Source: Gemmatimonadota bacterium (GTDB lineage: Bacteria; Latescibacterota; UBA2968; GCA-2709665). From it: 64,000 bases of DNA. The notes beneath the pieces are model-generated. The model ran no database searches. It worked only from the letters and a program-made list of their open reading frames with translations, and was not told the DNA's origin. The translations under genes and the position numbers were made by a program. Position 1 is the stretch's first letter; every line of letters starts with the position of its first letter. The stretch is from assembly GCA_028874335.1 (NCBI GenBank), contig JAPPJY010000016.1, positions 186,001-250,000 on the forward strand, in the 5' to 3' direction. Below, piece after piece: positions 8,744 to 17,212 of the stretch.

Positions 8744-8960
8744 ATCGGGTAGACGTTAGACGGGAGGCAGCCACACCCCGGCCCACCACCTGGTGAGACG
8801 CAAGACGTGAGACGGGAGAGATTTCCAGCCTTGTAAGGATTATTCTCGTGCCGGAGGCAGAAAGGAAGAACACACCGGGCAAGGATATCATCTACCGTCT
8901 ACCCTCTTACCTCTACCCGCCCTTTTTCTCCCGTCTCCCCTCTTCCTTCTCACCGCTGTA
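8744..8960. repeat. AGACG/CGTCT-rich dispersed repeat, copy 1
   Basis: The block contains repeated GTAGACGTTAGACGGGAGG-type units, a CACCACCTGGTGAGACG core, CTCGTGCCGGAGG and then the complementary CCCGTCTCCC units, so it can fold into a long imperfect hairpin. The inverse of the same block is at 50938-51132, a related one is at 59252-59396 and a fragment is at 34720-34752. The 8729-9020 gap holds no gene. Confidence 0.65.
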
Positions 8961-9020
8961 TGGCGACCCTGGCGGTCGCATTTTCAATCATAGTATTCTC
9001 GAGAGTTCTCGGGGACGCCC

Positions 9021-10259
9021 ATGAAGTTGACGTGTGAAGAGAAGGCGATGCTGGCAGGAGAGATGGGACCTGCGGCGGCGACAGCTTTGGCGCGGCAGAT
9101 GGAGGTGGGGACGTTCTTTCGCGCGGTGGACTTCGCGCCGGTCCAAACGGTACACGCGATGGCGGACATCGAAGCGCTGGCGGAGCCGGGGTTGCGTTAT
9201 CTGGAAGAAACCGCCGCCGGGGGCGCGCGTTTCCGGGTCCCGGTGACGACCAATCCCCGGAGCGTGGATTTCGCCATGTGGCGGGACGTTGGGCAGGACG
9301 AGGATACCGTAAACAGGGAACGCCGTATCATGAAGGCGCTGACGGCGATGGGGGCGCTGCCGTGCAACACCTGCATCAACTATCAGACCGTGGACCCGCC
9401 TCGATTCGGCGAGCATCTGGGCTGGGGCGATACGGGCACGGTGATCTTCGCGAACTCCGTTGCCGGCGCCAGATCGAACTTCGAGGCCGGGCCCGCGGCC
9501 GTTTGGGCGGGCCTTACGGGCCGGGTGCCGCGCTACGGGTTTCACCTTCCCGACAAGCGGCGGGGGTCCGTACGCGTTTTCGTCGAGGATCAGCCGAGGT
9601 CAAACAGCGATTGGGGCGCGCTCGGCTGCGTCGTGGGGCGTCAGGTGGACGACTACTGTCGTGTTCCGGTATTCGAGGGCATCCAGGAAAGGCCGTCGAC
9701 CGACGACCTGAAGCACCTGGGCGCGGCGCTGGCCAGTTACGGGTCGCTGGCGATGTTTCATATGTTGGGGGTGACGCCCGAGGCCCGAACGGCCGAAGAG
9801 GCTTATGGAGGTCCAGAGCCGGAGGAGACGATCGTGATATCGCCGGGGACGCTGCGGGCGGCGTACGATTCCTTCCAGCCTGAGAAAGATGCGGTCGACC
9901 TCGTCGTGTGCGGCACGCCGCAACTTTCGCTCTTCGAACTTCAGTCGATCGCGGAACTGCTGCGGGGCCGGCGCGTTCCTCCCGACACAACGCTGTATCT
10001 GACCACGAATTATCAGATCAAAGCGCTGGCTGACCGGATGGGATATACGGATATCGTGGAAAACGCGGGAGGGAGGATCCTTGCGGGGGTCTGTTTCTAT
10101 ATTATGAACGCCCGAGTCCTGCAAGAGCGTTTTCATTACCGCACGCTGGTAACGAATTCGGCGAAGCTGGCGAATATTATTTCCGGATATGGATACAACC
10201 CGATATTCCGGCCGGTGGAAACGTGTATCGATGCGGCGGTGACAGGAAGAGTCGGGTAA
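9021..10259 (+). CDS. Aconitase X (AcnX) catalytic subunit
   Basis: The 412-residue protein matches the DUF521/AcnX large subunit. MKLTCEEKAMLAGEMG is the classic N-terminus. LPCNTCINYQ near residue 115 and VCFYIMNAR near the C-terminus supply cysteines, and FANSVAGARSNFE is a family motif. Bacterial AcnX enzymes characterised so far are cis-3-hydroxy-L-proline dehydratases, and the archaeal form is a phosphomevalonate dehydratase; which applies here is not decided. The small subunit follows 61 bases downstream, so the pair is probably one transcript. Confidence 0.88.
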   Translation: MKLTCEEKAMLAGEMGPAAATALARQMEVGTFFRAVDFAPVQTVHAMADIEALAEPGLRYLEETAAGGARFRVPVTTNPRSVDFAMWRDVGQDEDTVNRERRIMKALTAMGALPCNTCINYQTVDPPRFGEHLGWGDTGTVIFANSVAGARSNFEAGPAAVWAGLTGRVPRYGFHLPDKRRGSVRVFVEDQPRSNSDWGALGCVVGRQVDDYCRVPVFEGIQERPSTDDLKHLGAALASYGSLAMFHMLGVTPEARTAEEAYGGPEPEETIVISPGTLRAAYDSFQPEKDAVDLVVCGTPQLSLFELQSIAELLRGRRVPPDTTLYLTTNYQIKALADRMGYTDIVENAGGRILAGVCFYIMNARVLQERFHYRTLVTNSAKLANIISGYGYNPIFRPVETCIDAAVTGRVG

Positions 10260-10320
10260 GGGGAACGGCGACGGAGACTTTCCTTCCGACGCTTAGCCGG
10301 TTAGTCGAAAGAAAGCAAAA

Positions 10321-10749
10321 GTGACTGAGACCACTGTACTTCGCGGGCATCCGGGCGTCGGACCCGACGCGGCAGGGGTCGCGCTGGTGTGCGACGAAGG
10401 CTTCAGCGCCCGGTACGACTATGACCGGTACCGGGGCGTGATCAGCCGGGAGACCCATCCGCTATACGGGCAGTCGATCTCCGGAAAAATCGTCGTGTTC
10501 CGCACGTCCAAAGGGGGCGTGGCCACGTCTTGGATGATGCTCGACATGGTTGAGAGGGGCACCTGCCCGGCCGGGTTCATCTTCGGTCGCACCAATCCCG
10601 TGATGGTGCAGGGCGCGGTGCTGGCGAACGTGGCGTTGATGCACGAACTCGAACCGGACCCGCTGGCGACCATCAGGACCGGCGATACCGTCCGCATGCG
10701 CCCGGCTGACGGGGTGGTGGAGGTCGTGAGGAAGCTGTCAATCGGCTGA
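10321..10749 (+). CDS. Aconitase X swivelling (small) subunit, DUF126
   Basis: The 142-residue protein begins at GTG. It has the small-subunit features GVISRETHPLYGQSISGKI, RTSKGGVATSWMMLDM and FGRTNPVMVQGAVLANV, where the flexible loop places a conserved Ser/Arg over the active site. In other lineages the two AcnX parts can be fused; here they are separate and in the order large-small. Confidence 0.88.
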   Translation: MTETTVLRGHPGVGPDAAGVALVCDEGFSARYDYDRYRGVISRETHPLYGQSISGKIVVFRTSKGGVATSWMMLDMVERGTCPAGFIFGRTNPVMVQGAVLANVALMHELEPDPLATIRTGDTVRMRPADGVVEVVRKLSIG

Positions 10750-10789
10750 AGACGACACCAAATGGCGTTCTCCTTTTGTTTACTTCAAA

Positions 10790-11056
10790 TCATCGCTTCC
10801 TTTTGTACGCACCCTGCCGGGTTTCTGTACTCAGGACAACAGCCTTTTTATTTTCTCAAACATAAAAGACTCTGTAACTTCCGGCCCTGAAATAAAAAGT
10901 GGGGCCCGCCTTTGGCGAGTCCCGTTTCTTTCTGGAGCCTCTCGTCGGAGCGCCTACCTGCAATGTTTCCAGCTTTGATACAATCTGTGTCGCGATATCA
11001 TCTCTTAGATTCTCCAGCACCTTTCCTGCAGCCCGCGAAAGTAAATAATCAGCCAC
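10790..11056 (-). pseudogene. RelE/ParE-type toxin truncated by an in-frame TGA
   Basis: From a GTG at 11056 the frame reads MADYLLSRAAGKVLENLRDD, the typical first helix of RelE/ParE toxins, and reaches AGSYRVFYV before a TGA at 10856-10858. Reading on in the same frame gives ENKKAVVLSTETRQ and a natural stop at 10790. That would total about 88 residues, the normal length, with a proper final strand. A nonsense mutation is the simplest reading. The gene overlaps the upstream frame by 52 bases. Confidence 0.6.
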
Positions 11057-11274
11057 CTTTTCGACCGTTTCCTCTTCAAGTTCTCGACGAGTTTTTTGGT
11101 CTCGTCGGCCGACATAATCTCGATCTTGCCATCCTTATAATCTCGATACAGCTCAGCACCACGTTGGCGCTCCCAGGAATCGTCAACAACCTTGTCAACC
11201 CGGTCCCCAAGCCGCTCTCCGCGTATTACTCTGTCAATCAGCCTAATTGCCCCGTCGACAATCGCAAGACCCAC
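11005..11274 (-). CDS. Putative antitoxin of the decayed RelE-type locus
   Basis: A small charged protein whose open frame extends from 11307. A GTG at 11274 is preferred because GGAGGT lies six bases upstream. It reads MGLAIVDGAIRLIDRV ... LYRDYKDGKIEIMSADETKKL. It is in the antitoxin position and its 3' end overlaps the toxin start. No known antitoxin family could be named. Confidence 0.4.
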   Translation of the reverse strand: MGLAIVDGAIRLIDRVIRGERLGDRVDKVVDDSWERQRGAELYRDYKDGKIEIMSADETKKLVENLKRKRSKRWLIIYFRGLQERCWRI

Positions 11275-11307
11275 AACATTACCTCCACAAATGTCTACGC
11301 TTCTCAC

Positions 11308-11602
11308 TTGCCAAGAACCCGCCTATGCGCACCAAAAGGCGCTCCCGCGCGTTCTTGAGCCCGGTCTCACAGCTGCATAGTTACGCATCTGGAGCGACCG
11401 CTGTACTCATTTCATCAAGTAGTCCGTCGTTCCAATCCATCGGCGATTTGATGCCTTAACACCAAGATAACGTCTTTTTGAGTAAAATACAATCCTCCAT
11501 CGGTATTTTTCGATTTAATTTGAGCATTCGGCATCTGTAGACCTGGCCGATTCGACGAATATAGCTGTTTAAGGGTTGACGACAACTTATGAGGCGCGAT
11601 AA
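11308..11602. other. Intergenic, no gene seen
   Basis: About 295 bases between the toxin locus and the kinase-like gene. The second half is AT-rich and may contain the kinase promoter, but no boxes are convincing. Confidence 0.4.
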
Positions 11603-12277
11603 ATGATGGAACAGAAATCACGGCTGGGACAGATCGTCATTCTGAACGGCGCTCCGCGTTCCGGGAAGTCGAGCATTGCCACTGCGATCCAGGCAGCGTC
11701 CGATGAACTCTGGATGAACCTGGGAACAGATCGTTACATACGCAGTACGCCCGAACAGTATCGTCCGGGCGTCGGGCTGCGGCCGGCCGGAATCGAGAAA
11801 ATGGAAGAAAAACCGTACGCACGAAGAGAGGAGATCGAAGCCCTGGTGCCAACAATGTATGCAGCGATGTACGACTCGATTGCGGTACACAGTCGTCTGG
11901 GTGTAAACGTCGTCGTCGACGTCGGTCACCATGACGACTACGATTTTCCTCTGGGAATTCTGTACGATTGCGCGCGGCGAATGGAAAGCCTGCCCGTTCT
12001 GTTCGTTGGCGTGCGTTGTCCTGTCGAAATCGTATGGGAACGACGGCGCAACACGTGGCTCAAGGATCAGCGAATTGCAGATGACACGCCTCCTCCCTAT
12101 AGCGTGCATCGATGGGACCGGGAAGTGCACAGACCCGGAATCTACGACCTCGAAGTCGATACCGCGAAGATGCGTCCGGAGGAATGCAGCCAGGCGATAT
12201 TGAAGCATCTGAAACGGGGTCCGCAGCCCACGTCCTTCAGGAGGCTTGCCGCAATGTCGGCGCGCGACCGAGAATAG
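11603..12277 (+). CDS. Chloramphenicol phosphotransferase-like P-loop kinase
   Basis: The 224-residue protein has the Walker A motif GAPRSGKSS at residues about 15-23, GTDRYIRS at the substrate site, VVVDVGHHDD and VGVRCPVEIVWERR, in the order found in the CPT family (PF07931-like). The native substrate may be something other than chloramphenicol. Its last codons (FRRLAAMSARDRE) lie in a sequence repeated upstream of the second and third propeller genes (near 13630 and 15225). This gene's 3' end is therefore part of the tandem duplication unit. Confidence 0.75.
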   Translation: MMEQKSRLGQIVILNGAPRSGKSSIATAIQAASDELWMNLGTDRYIRSTPEQYRPGVGLRPAGIEKMEEKPYARREEIEALVPTMYAAMYDSIAVHSRLGVNVVVDVGHHDDYDFPLGILYDCARRMESLPVLFVGVRCPVEIVWERRRNTWLKDQRIADDTPPPYSVHRWDREVHRPGIYDLEVDTAKMRPEECSQAILKHLKRGPQPTSFRRLAAMSARDRE

Positions 12278-12389
12278 CAGCGATGGCAATTTCGATTCGT
12301 GTAGGCACATCGGCCCGCGGGTCGCCCGCTGACAGCCGGGAGAATGGATGAGATCAACGCGAAGTCCCTGAGTGTGCCGGCGACCCTAC
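12231..12389. repeat. Intergenic unit of the tandem propeller array, copy 1
   Basis: The sequence runs from the kinase 3' end (AGGAGGCTTGCCGCAATG) to the stop of the first propeller gene. Diverged copies are at about 13628-13797 and 15222-15376. Each copy retains the former kinase tail followed by a GCTGACAGCC(T/G)GGAG-type segment. Confidence 0.7.
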
Positions 12390-13568
12390 TTAATTCAGGT
12401 CCAACACAACCGCGTATTTTTCTAACGTCCCGTTGGAATTCTCCGCAACTTCGTTATAGTGAGGCGGCCTCCAAATATATATGGATTCTTGCGCGGCGGT
12501 GATGGCGCCCATCCGCACACGGCCGTGACCGCCGCTAAACTGGAGGCGTAGACTCCATTCTTCATCCAAATCGAACACATCGAACGGCCCGGACGGATTT
12601 ACCATATAGACGACCCACTCCCGAACTGGAGATTCCGGGTGGTCATATGAGACGAACAGATAACGATCCTCAACCAATGTCATCGATCCTACAAGGGTAA
12701 TTCTCACTTCTTGCAAATCCTCGTAAGTTCCGCGCCCGATATCGTGGTAGCGATCGGGCAATGCGACAAATCCATTCGGGCGCCTGCCGAATTTCGCCGT
12801 AATCTCACCTGTTACCGCATCGATCTCTTTGACCATGTAGTCATTCGGGCCAAGATAATAAAACACCTGCAATGAAGCATTGTAGCACAACCTCGCGAAT
12901 TTCCTCATCCGAATCGACACGAAACTCTGTTTTCGATTGGAAAGCGGCGTACTGCTTAAAACGCCCCACGTCGCCGGGTCCCGGCGTTGTAATTCCATGA
13001 TAAGACTCGTTGGGTCTACGCGTAGGGAAAATACCTCACCCTTGCGATCGGCATGAATCTTCGATACGCCGATGGATTCGGTCCGATCCAAAAACCGGCC
13101 CTTGCGATCATACCGGTGGATCTGCCCTTGAACCCCATCAAGGAGATAGACCCTGCCCACAGGATCTATCGACATGCTTTCAGCCGACCAATGCTCGCCG
13201 GGACCTCTACCTGGACGCCCGAATGAGCGAATGTATTTATTGTCCCGGTAGTTGATTTCGTGCGCCTGATCGCTTTCAAAGTCGGTAACCATCAAAGTGC
13301 CCTCAGGTGAAATACCCATCCAATCAACACGCCCGATCACAGGCGTGTCCTGATCAAACCCAAACTCGAAGGTTTCCCGCAATTCAAGCGCCACTTTCCC
13401 GGCATATCGCAGTTGCTTCTCGGGAATGCGCTCGTCATCCGATACCCCTTCCAGGACCCGATCCCCTCCGCAGCCTGCAATGGTACCCACTATGAGCGCG
13501 CCAGCGATCCAAAAGACGCGAACAGGAAATATCGAGCACGAATTAGTATACGTGCGAACCATACTCAT
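12390..13568 (-). CDS. 6-bladed beta-propeller lipoprotein, tandem copy 1
   Basis: The 392-residue lipoprotein precursor has the signal segment WIAGALIVGTIAGC, whose lipobox ends in the lipidated Cys at about residue 33. NHL/6-bladed-propeller-like repeats follow, such as GISPEGTLMVTDF, YIRSFGRPGRGPGEH, IDPVGRVYLLDG and GQIHRYDRKGRFL. It is likely tethered to the outer or inner membrane facing the periplasm. The ligand is unknown. AAGGGAGA precedes the ATG at 13568. It is closely similar to the two next genes and was made by tandem duplication. Confidence 0.82.
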   Translation of the reverse strand: MSMVRTYTNSCSIFPVRVFWIAGALIVGTIAGCGGDRVLEGVSDDERIPEKQLRYAGKVALELRETFEFGFDQDTPVIGRVDWMGISPEGTLMVTDFESDQAHEINYRDNKYIRSFGRPGRGPGEHWSAESMSIDPVGRVYLLDGVQGQIHRYDRKGRFLDRTESIGVSKIHADRKGEVFSLRVDPTSLIMELQRRDPATWGVLSSTPLSNRKQSFVSIRMRKFARLCYNASLQVFYYLGPNDYMVKEIDAVTGEITAKFGRRPNGFVALPDRYHDIGRGTYEDLQEVRITLVGSMTLVEDRYLFVSYDHPESPVREWVVYMVNPSGPFDVFDLDEEWSLRLQFSGGHGRVRMGAITAAQESIYIWRPPHYNEVAENSNGTLEKYAVVLDLN

Positions 13569-13797
13569 TGGTATTCTCCCTTCATTGAGCGTTCCTTGCC
13601 GCCGTCCTCGACGGACCCTTCGGTTGCAACCCCACAGCCTTCAAGCGGCTTGCCGCATTGTCGGCGTGCGACCGAAATTAGCGGAGATAGCGAGTACAAC
13701 TCGTTGTTGACAAATCGGCTACGTATCGCTCACTGACAGTCCGGCGGCAGGATGAATGAAATCAACGCGAAATCCCTGGTTGTCCCAGCGACCTTTC

Positions 13798-13989
13798 TTA
13801 GAAGCTGTCTTAAAATTACCGGCGAGTTCCCGAGCGCGAGCGAAAAAGTGGCGGGCAAGGCGGGAAAACCCGCCTATGAGAGGCGAGCAAGCGCAGCCTC
13901 GATCTCGTACGACGGGTGGGTTTGACCAACGCCGACTGGCGCTTTTGCAGCCGCGCGAAGACCGCTGGGAATTTTAAGACGGCTTCTTA
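13798..13989. mobile_element. MITE-like element, family 1, copy 1
   Basis: A 186-bp element (13801-13986) has terminal inverted repeats GAAGCTGTCTTAAAATT and AATTTTAAGACGGCTTC, flanked on both sides by TTA. A GGCGGGAAAACCCGCC hairpin sits inside. It has no coding capacity. The TNA-type duplication resembles IS5-superfamily (IS1031 group) insertions. The right-hand TTA is the stop codon (TAA on the minus strand) of the second propeller gene. The sibling copy 23290-23451 is in inverse orientation. Confidence 0.85.
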
Positions 13990-15156
13990 GTTCCGGTGCA
14001 ACATAACCGCGTATTTTTCAATGGTACCGCTGGATCTGTCGGCAACTCGCCTACGAGGTGGTCTCCATATATATAGGAATTCTTGCGCGGCCGTGATGGC
14101 TCCCATATCCACACCGTCGTGGCTGAACGGCTGAAAGATTCCACTCGTAACGTCATCCAGATCAAACACATCAAGCGACCCGGACGGATTTATCATATAC
14201 ATGACCCATTCCCACCTTCGAGATCCTGGATGGTCGTATGAAACCAATAGATATTGATCCCGGATTAATGTCATCGATCCTACAAGGGAAAAATCCCGTT
14301 GTTCCAAATCGTCTAAGGTTCCACGCCCGATATCGTGGTAGCGATCGGGCAACGCAACGAAGCCATTCGGGCGCCGGCCGAATTTCGCCGTAATCTCACC
14401 TGTTCCCGCGTCGATCTCTTTGACCATGTAGTCATTCGGGCCAAGATAATAAAACACCTGCAGCGAAGCGTTATAGCACAACTGCGCCGCACTTCTATAC
14501 CGAAACGACACAAAACTCTGATTTCGATTGGAAAGCGGTGTACTGCTAAAAACTTCCCACGTCGCCTGGTCCCGGCGCTGTAATTCCATGATAAGACTTG
14601 AGTTTACGCGTAGAGTAAATATCTCTCCTGTGCGACCGGCATGGATCTTCGATGCACCGACAGATTTGGCCTGATCCAGAAATTGGCCCACGCGATCAAA
14701 CCGGAGGACCTGCCCTTGAGCCGGATCCAGGAGATAGACCCTGCCCTCAGGATCTATCGTCATATTTTCAGCCGACAAATGCTCCCCGGGACCTCTGCCT
14801 GTACGCCCGAATGAGCGAATGTACCTGTTGTCCCGGTAGTTGATTTCGTGCGCCCGATGGCTTTCAAAGTCTGTAACCAACAAGGTGCCCTCAGGTGAAA
14901 TACCCATCCAACGAACAAGCCCGATCCCGGGCATGTCCTGATCAAACCCAAGCTCAAGGGTTTCTTGCAATTCAAGCGCCACTTTCCCGGCATAACGCAG
15001 TTGCTTCTCGGGAATGCGCTCGTCATCCGATACCCCTTCCAAGACCCGATCCCCTCCGCATCCTGCAATAGTACCCACGATGAGCGCGCCAGCGATCCAA
15101 GAGACGCGAACAGGAAATATCGAGCTCAAATTAGTATACGTGCGAACCCTGTTCAT
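13987..15156 (-). CDS. 6-bladed beta-propeller lipoprotein, tandem copy 2
   Basis: The 389-residue lipoprotein is closely similar to copies 1 and 3: lipobox GTIAGC, GISPEGTLLVTDF, RTGRGPGEH and YYLGPNDYMVKEIDAGTGE. I set the start at the ATG 15154-15156, matching the other copies, with GGGAGAA upstream; the open frame extends 22 codons further. The stop codon lies in the target duplication of the MITE. The function is unknown beyond a surface-anchored propeller. Confidence 0.82.
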   Translation of the reverse strand: MNRVRTYTNLSSIFPVRVSWIAGALIVGTIAGCGGDRVLEGVSDDERIPEKQLRYAGKVALELQETLELGFDQDMPGIGLVRWMGISPEGTLLVTDFESHRAHEINYRDNRYIRSFGRTGRGPGEHLSAENMTIDPEGRVYLLDPAQGQVLRFDRVGQFLDQAKSVGASKIHAGRTGEIFTLRVNSSLIMELQRRDQATWEVFSSTPLSNRNQSFVSFRYRSAAQLCYNASLQVFYYLGPNDYMVKEIDAGTGEITAKFGRRPNGFVALPDRYHDIGRGTLDDLEQRDFSLVGSMTLIRDQYLLVSYDHPGSRRWEWVMYMINPSGSLDVFDLDDVTSGIFQPFSHDGVDMGAITAAQEFLYIWRPPRRRVADRSSGTIEKYAVMLHRN

Positions 15157-15376
15157 TGGTGTTCTCCCTTTATTGAGTGTTCCTTGCCGCCGTCCTCGAC
15201 ATACCCTTCGGTTGCAACCCACGGCCTTCAGGAGGCTTACCCGAATGTCGACACGCGACCGAGAATAGCAGCGATGGCAAATTCGATTCGTATAGACTCT
15301 TCGGCCCGGGAATCGGGTGCTGACAGCCTGGAGGCTGAATGAAATGAACCTTCGCGAAGTGCCTCTGTGTCCCTAC

Positions 15377-16552
15377 TTAATTCAGGTCCAGCACTACCGC
15401 GTATTTTTCTATCGTACCGATGGATCTGTCGGCGACTTCGCCACGAGGCGGTCTCCAAATATATATGAATTCCTGCGCGGCCGTGATTGCTCCCATCCTC
15501 GGCACACCGCCGTGGCCGCTGAATCGCCGAAGGCGCCCACTCGTAACGTCATCCAGATCGAACACGTCGAACGTCCCCGACGGATTTATCAAATAGACGA
15601 CCCATTCCCTCGCTAGAGTTTCCGGGTGGTCGTATGAGACGAACAGATATCGATCCTCAACCAATGTCATAGATCCTACAGTGGTAATATCCAATGGTCT
15701 CAATTCGTCAAAAGTTCCACGCCCGATATCGTGGAAGAGATCGGGCACCGCAACGAATCCTTGCGGACGCCGGCCGAATTTCGCCGTAATCTCACCTGTT
15801 ACCGCATCGATCTCTTTGATCGAGTAGTCATTCGGGCCCAGATAATAAAACACCTGCAACGAAGCGTTATAGCACAACTTTGCGAGATGTCTCATTCGAA
15901 ACGACACGTAACTCTGATTCGGATCGGAAACCGGTGTACGGCTCAAGACTGCCCACGTCGCTGGATCCCGGCGCTGTAATTCCATGATAAGGCTTGCGTT
16001 TACGCGTAGAAAGAATACCCCGTCATTGCGACCGGCGTGGATCTTCGATACCCCGATGGATTGGGTCCGATCCAGGAAACGGCCCTTGCGATCATACCGG
16101 AGGATCTGCCCTTGAACGCCATCAAGGAGATAGACCCTGCCCTCGGGATCCATCGTCAAATTGTCAGCCGACAAATGCTCCCCGGGACCTCTACCTATTC
16201 GCCCGAATGAGCGAATGTACTCTAAGTCCCGGTAGTTGATTTCGTGCGCCTGATGGCTTTCCCGGTCGGTAACCATCAAGGTGCCCTCAGGTGAAATACC
16301 CATCCACTCAACATCCCCAATCTCAGGCAGGTCCTTATCAAACACAAGCTCGACGCTTTCTCGCAATTCGAGCGCCACTTTCCCTGCATTTCGCAGTGGC
16401 TTCTCCGGAATGCGCTCTTCATCAGGTACTTCATCAACAACGCCAGTCCATCCGCACCCGGCAATAGTACCCACGATGAGCGCGCCTGCGATCAGAAAGA
16501 CGCGCGCAGGAAATATCGAGCTCGAATCAGGATACGTGTGAACCCTACTCAT
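15377..16552 (-). CDS. 6-bladed beta-propeller lipoprotein, tandem copy 3
   Basis: The 391-residue paralogue of the two preceding genes has the signal segment and lipobox FLIAGALIVGTIAGC, then propeller motifs (GISPEGTLMVTDR, RIGRGPGEH, DPEGRVYLLDG). It is slightly more diverged, for example VVDEVPDEERIPEKPL after the Cys. It is the most upstream copy on this strand, so the array promoter probably lies in 16553-17212. Confidence 0.82.
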   Translation of the reverse strand: MSRVHTYPDSSSIFPARVFLIAGALIVGTIAGCGWTGVVDEVPDEERIPEKPLRNAGKVALELRESVELVFDKDLPEIGDVEWMGISPEGTLMVTDRESHQAHEINYRDLEYIRSFGRIGRGPGEHLSADNLTMDPEGRVYLLDGVQGQILRYDRKGRFLDRTQSIGVSKIHAGRNDGVFFLRVNASLIMELQRRDPATWAVLSRTPVSDPNQSYVSFRMRHLAKLCYNASLQVFYYLGPNDYSIKEIDAVTGEITAKFGRRPQGFVAVPDLFHDIGRGTFDELRPLDITTVGSMTLVEDRYLFVSYDHPETLAREWVVYLINPSGTFDVFDLDDVTSGRLRRFSGHGGVPRMGAITAAQEFIYIWRPPRGEVADRSIGTIEKYAVVLDLN

Positions 16553-16734
16553 TGATGTTCTTCATTCCGGTTTCTAATCACTGCTGTCCAAGATAGTTTG
16601 GAAAAGACGATCCTGGATCCGCAGGTACCTGGTTTTCGTGAGAGTCGTTTCGAGGTGCGAATGCAGGTCGCCTTCTATTGGCCAAGCTGTCCAAGTCAGG
16701 AGCCGATTTGGGACCGGCGTGGTTGGCGTTCGCG

Positions 16735-16882
16735 GGAGCGAGGGCATCCTGCCCTCGACGTCGGATAACTCGTCGCACACGATGTTTTCCTCGAACCGGT
16801 GTCGGATTCAATGAACACGTCAGTTTCTCGACGCGAGTAGGGATAGGTGACGCGAAGTTCGAGGGCAGGATGCCCTCGCTCC
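16735..16882. repeat. Inverted pair of 24-bp REP-like palindromes
   Basis: GGAGCGAGGGCATCCTGCCC (16735 onward, arm to 16758) returns exactly inverted at 16859-16882. Each arm contains its own palindrome (GAGGGCA/TGCCCTC). The arrangement resembles a BIME-type pair. The surrounding 16553-17212 gap has no gene. Confidence 0.75.
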
Positions 16883-17100
16883 GGTTACAGGTGGATCATG
16901 TGTTGATAGCGACTGGAAAAGTCAATTTTTGACAGTTTTCAATGCTTCCCGAATATGATCCGACTTACATGTCGAGCCTGGCTGCAGCTTCATCTGAGAT
17001 ACCTTACCGGGTCAGTTAATCGCCCGCAGAAACATCAGTTCGACTAATTTCAATATAACTCAGGTTGATTAACAGCACAATTTCGCGTGACCACGGTCGA

Positions 17101-17130
17101 AAACAAAAACGCCCCCGAATCCGCGTTTTC
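17101..17130 (-). terminator. Possible terminator after the TlpA-like gene
   Basis: On the minus strand AAACGC and GCGTTT pair around a G-rich loop and are followed by TTGTTTT. It lies about 85 bases after the stop at 17213. The stem is short. Confidence 0.4.
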
Positions 17131-17212
17131 GAGAGCGTCTATTTACTCAACCCGCCGGAAGCCAGGTCCACTTTATTTCCGACATGATGTATCCATACAA
17201 GCGACCCTTCCG

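Noticed and set aside
10856..10858. Selenocysteine reading of the TGA in the third RelE-type toxin
   Set aside because: RelE toxins have no redox Cys at this strand. A nonsense mutation is simpler.
12390..16552. CRISPR or VNTR interpretation of the repeated 12.3-16.6 kb region
   Set aside because: The repeats are full gene-plus-intergenic units of about 1.2-1.6 kb that encode homologous lipoproteins. There are no short direct repeats with spacers.
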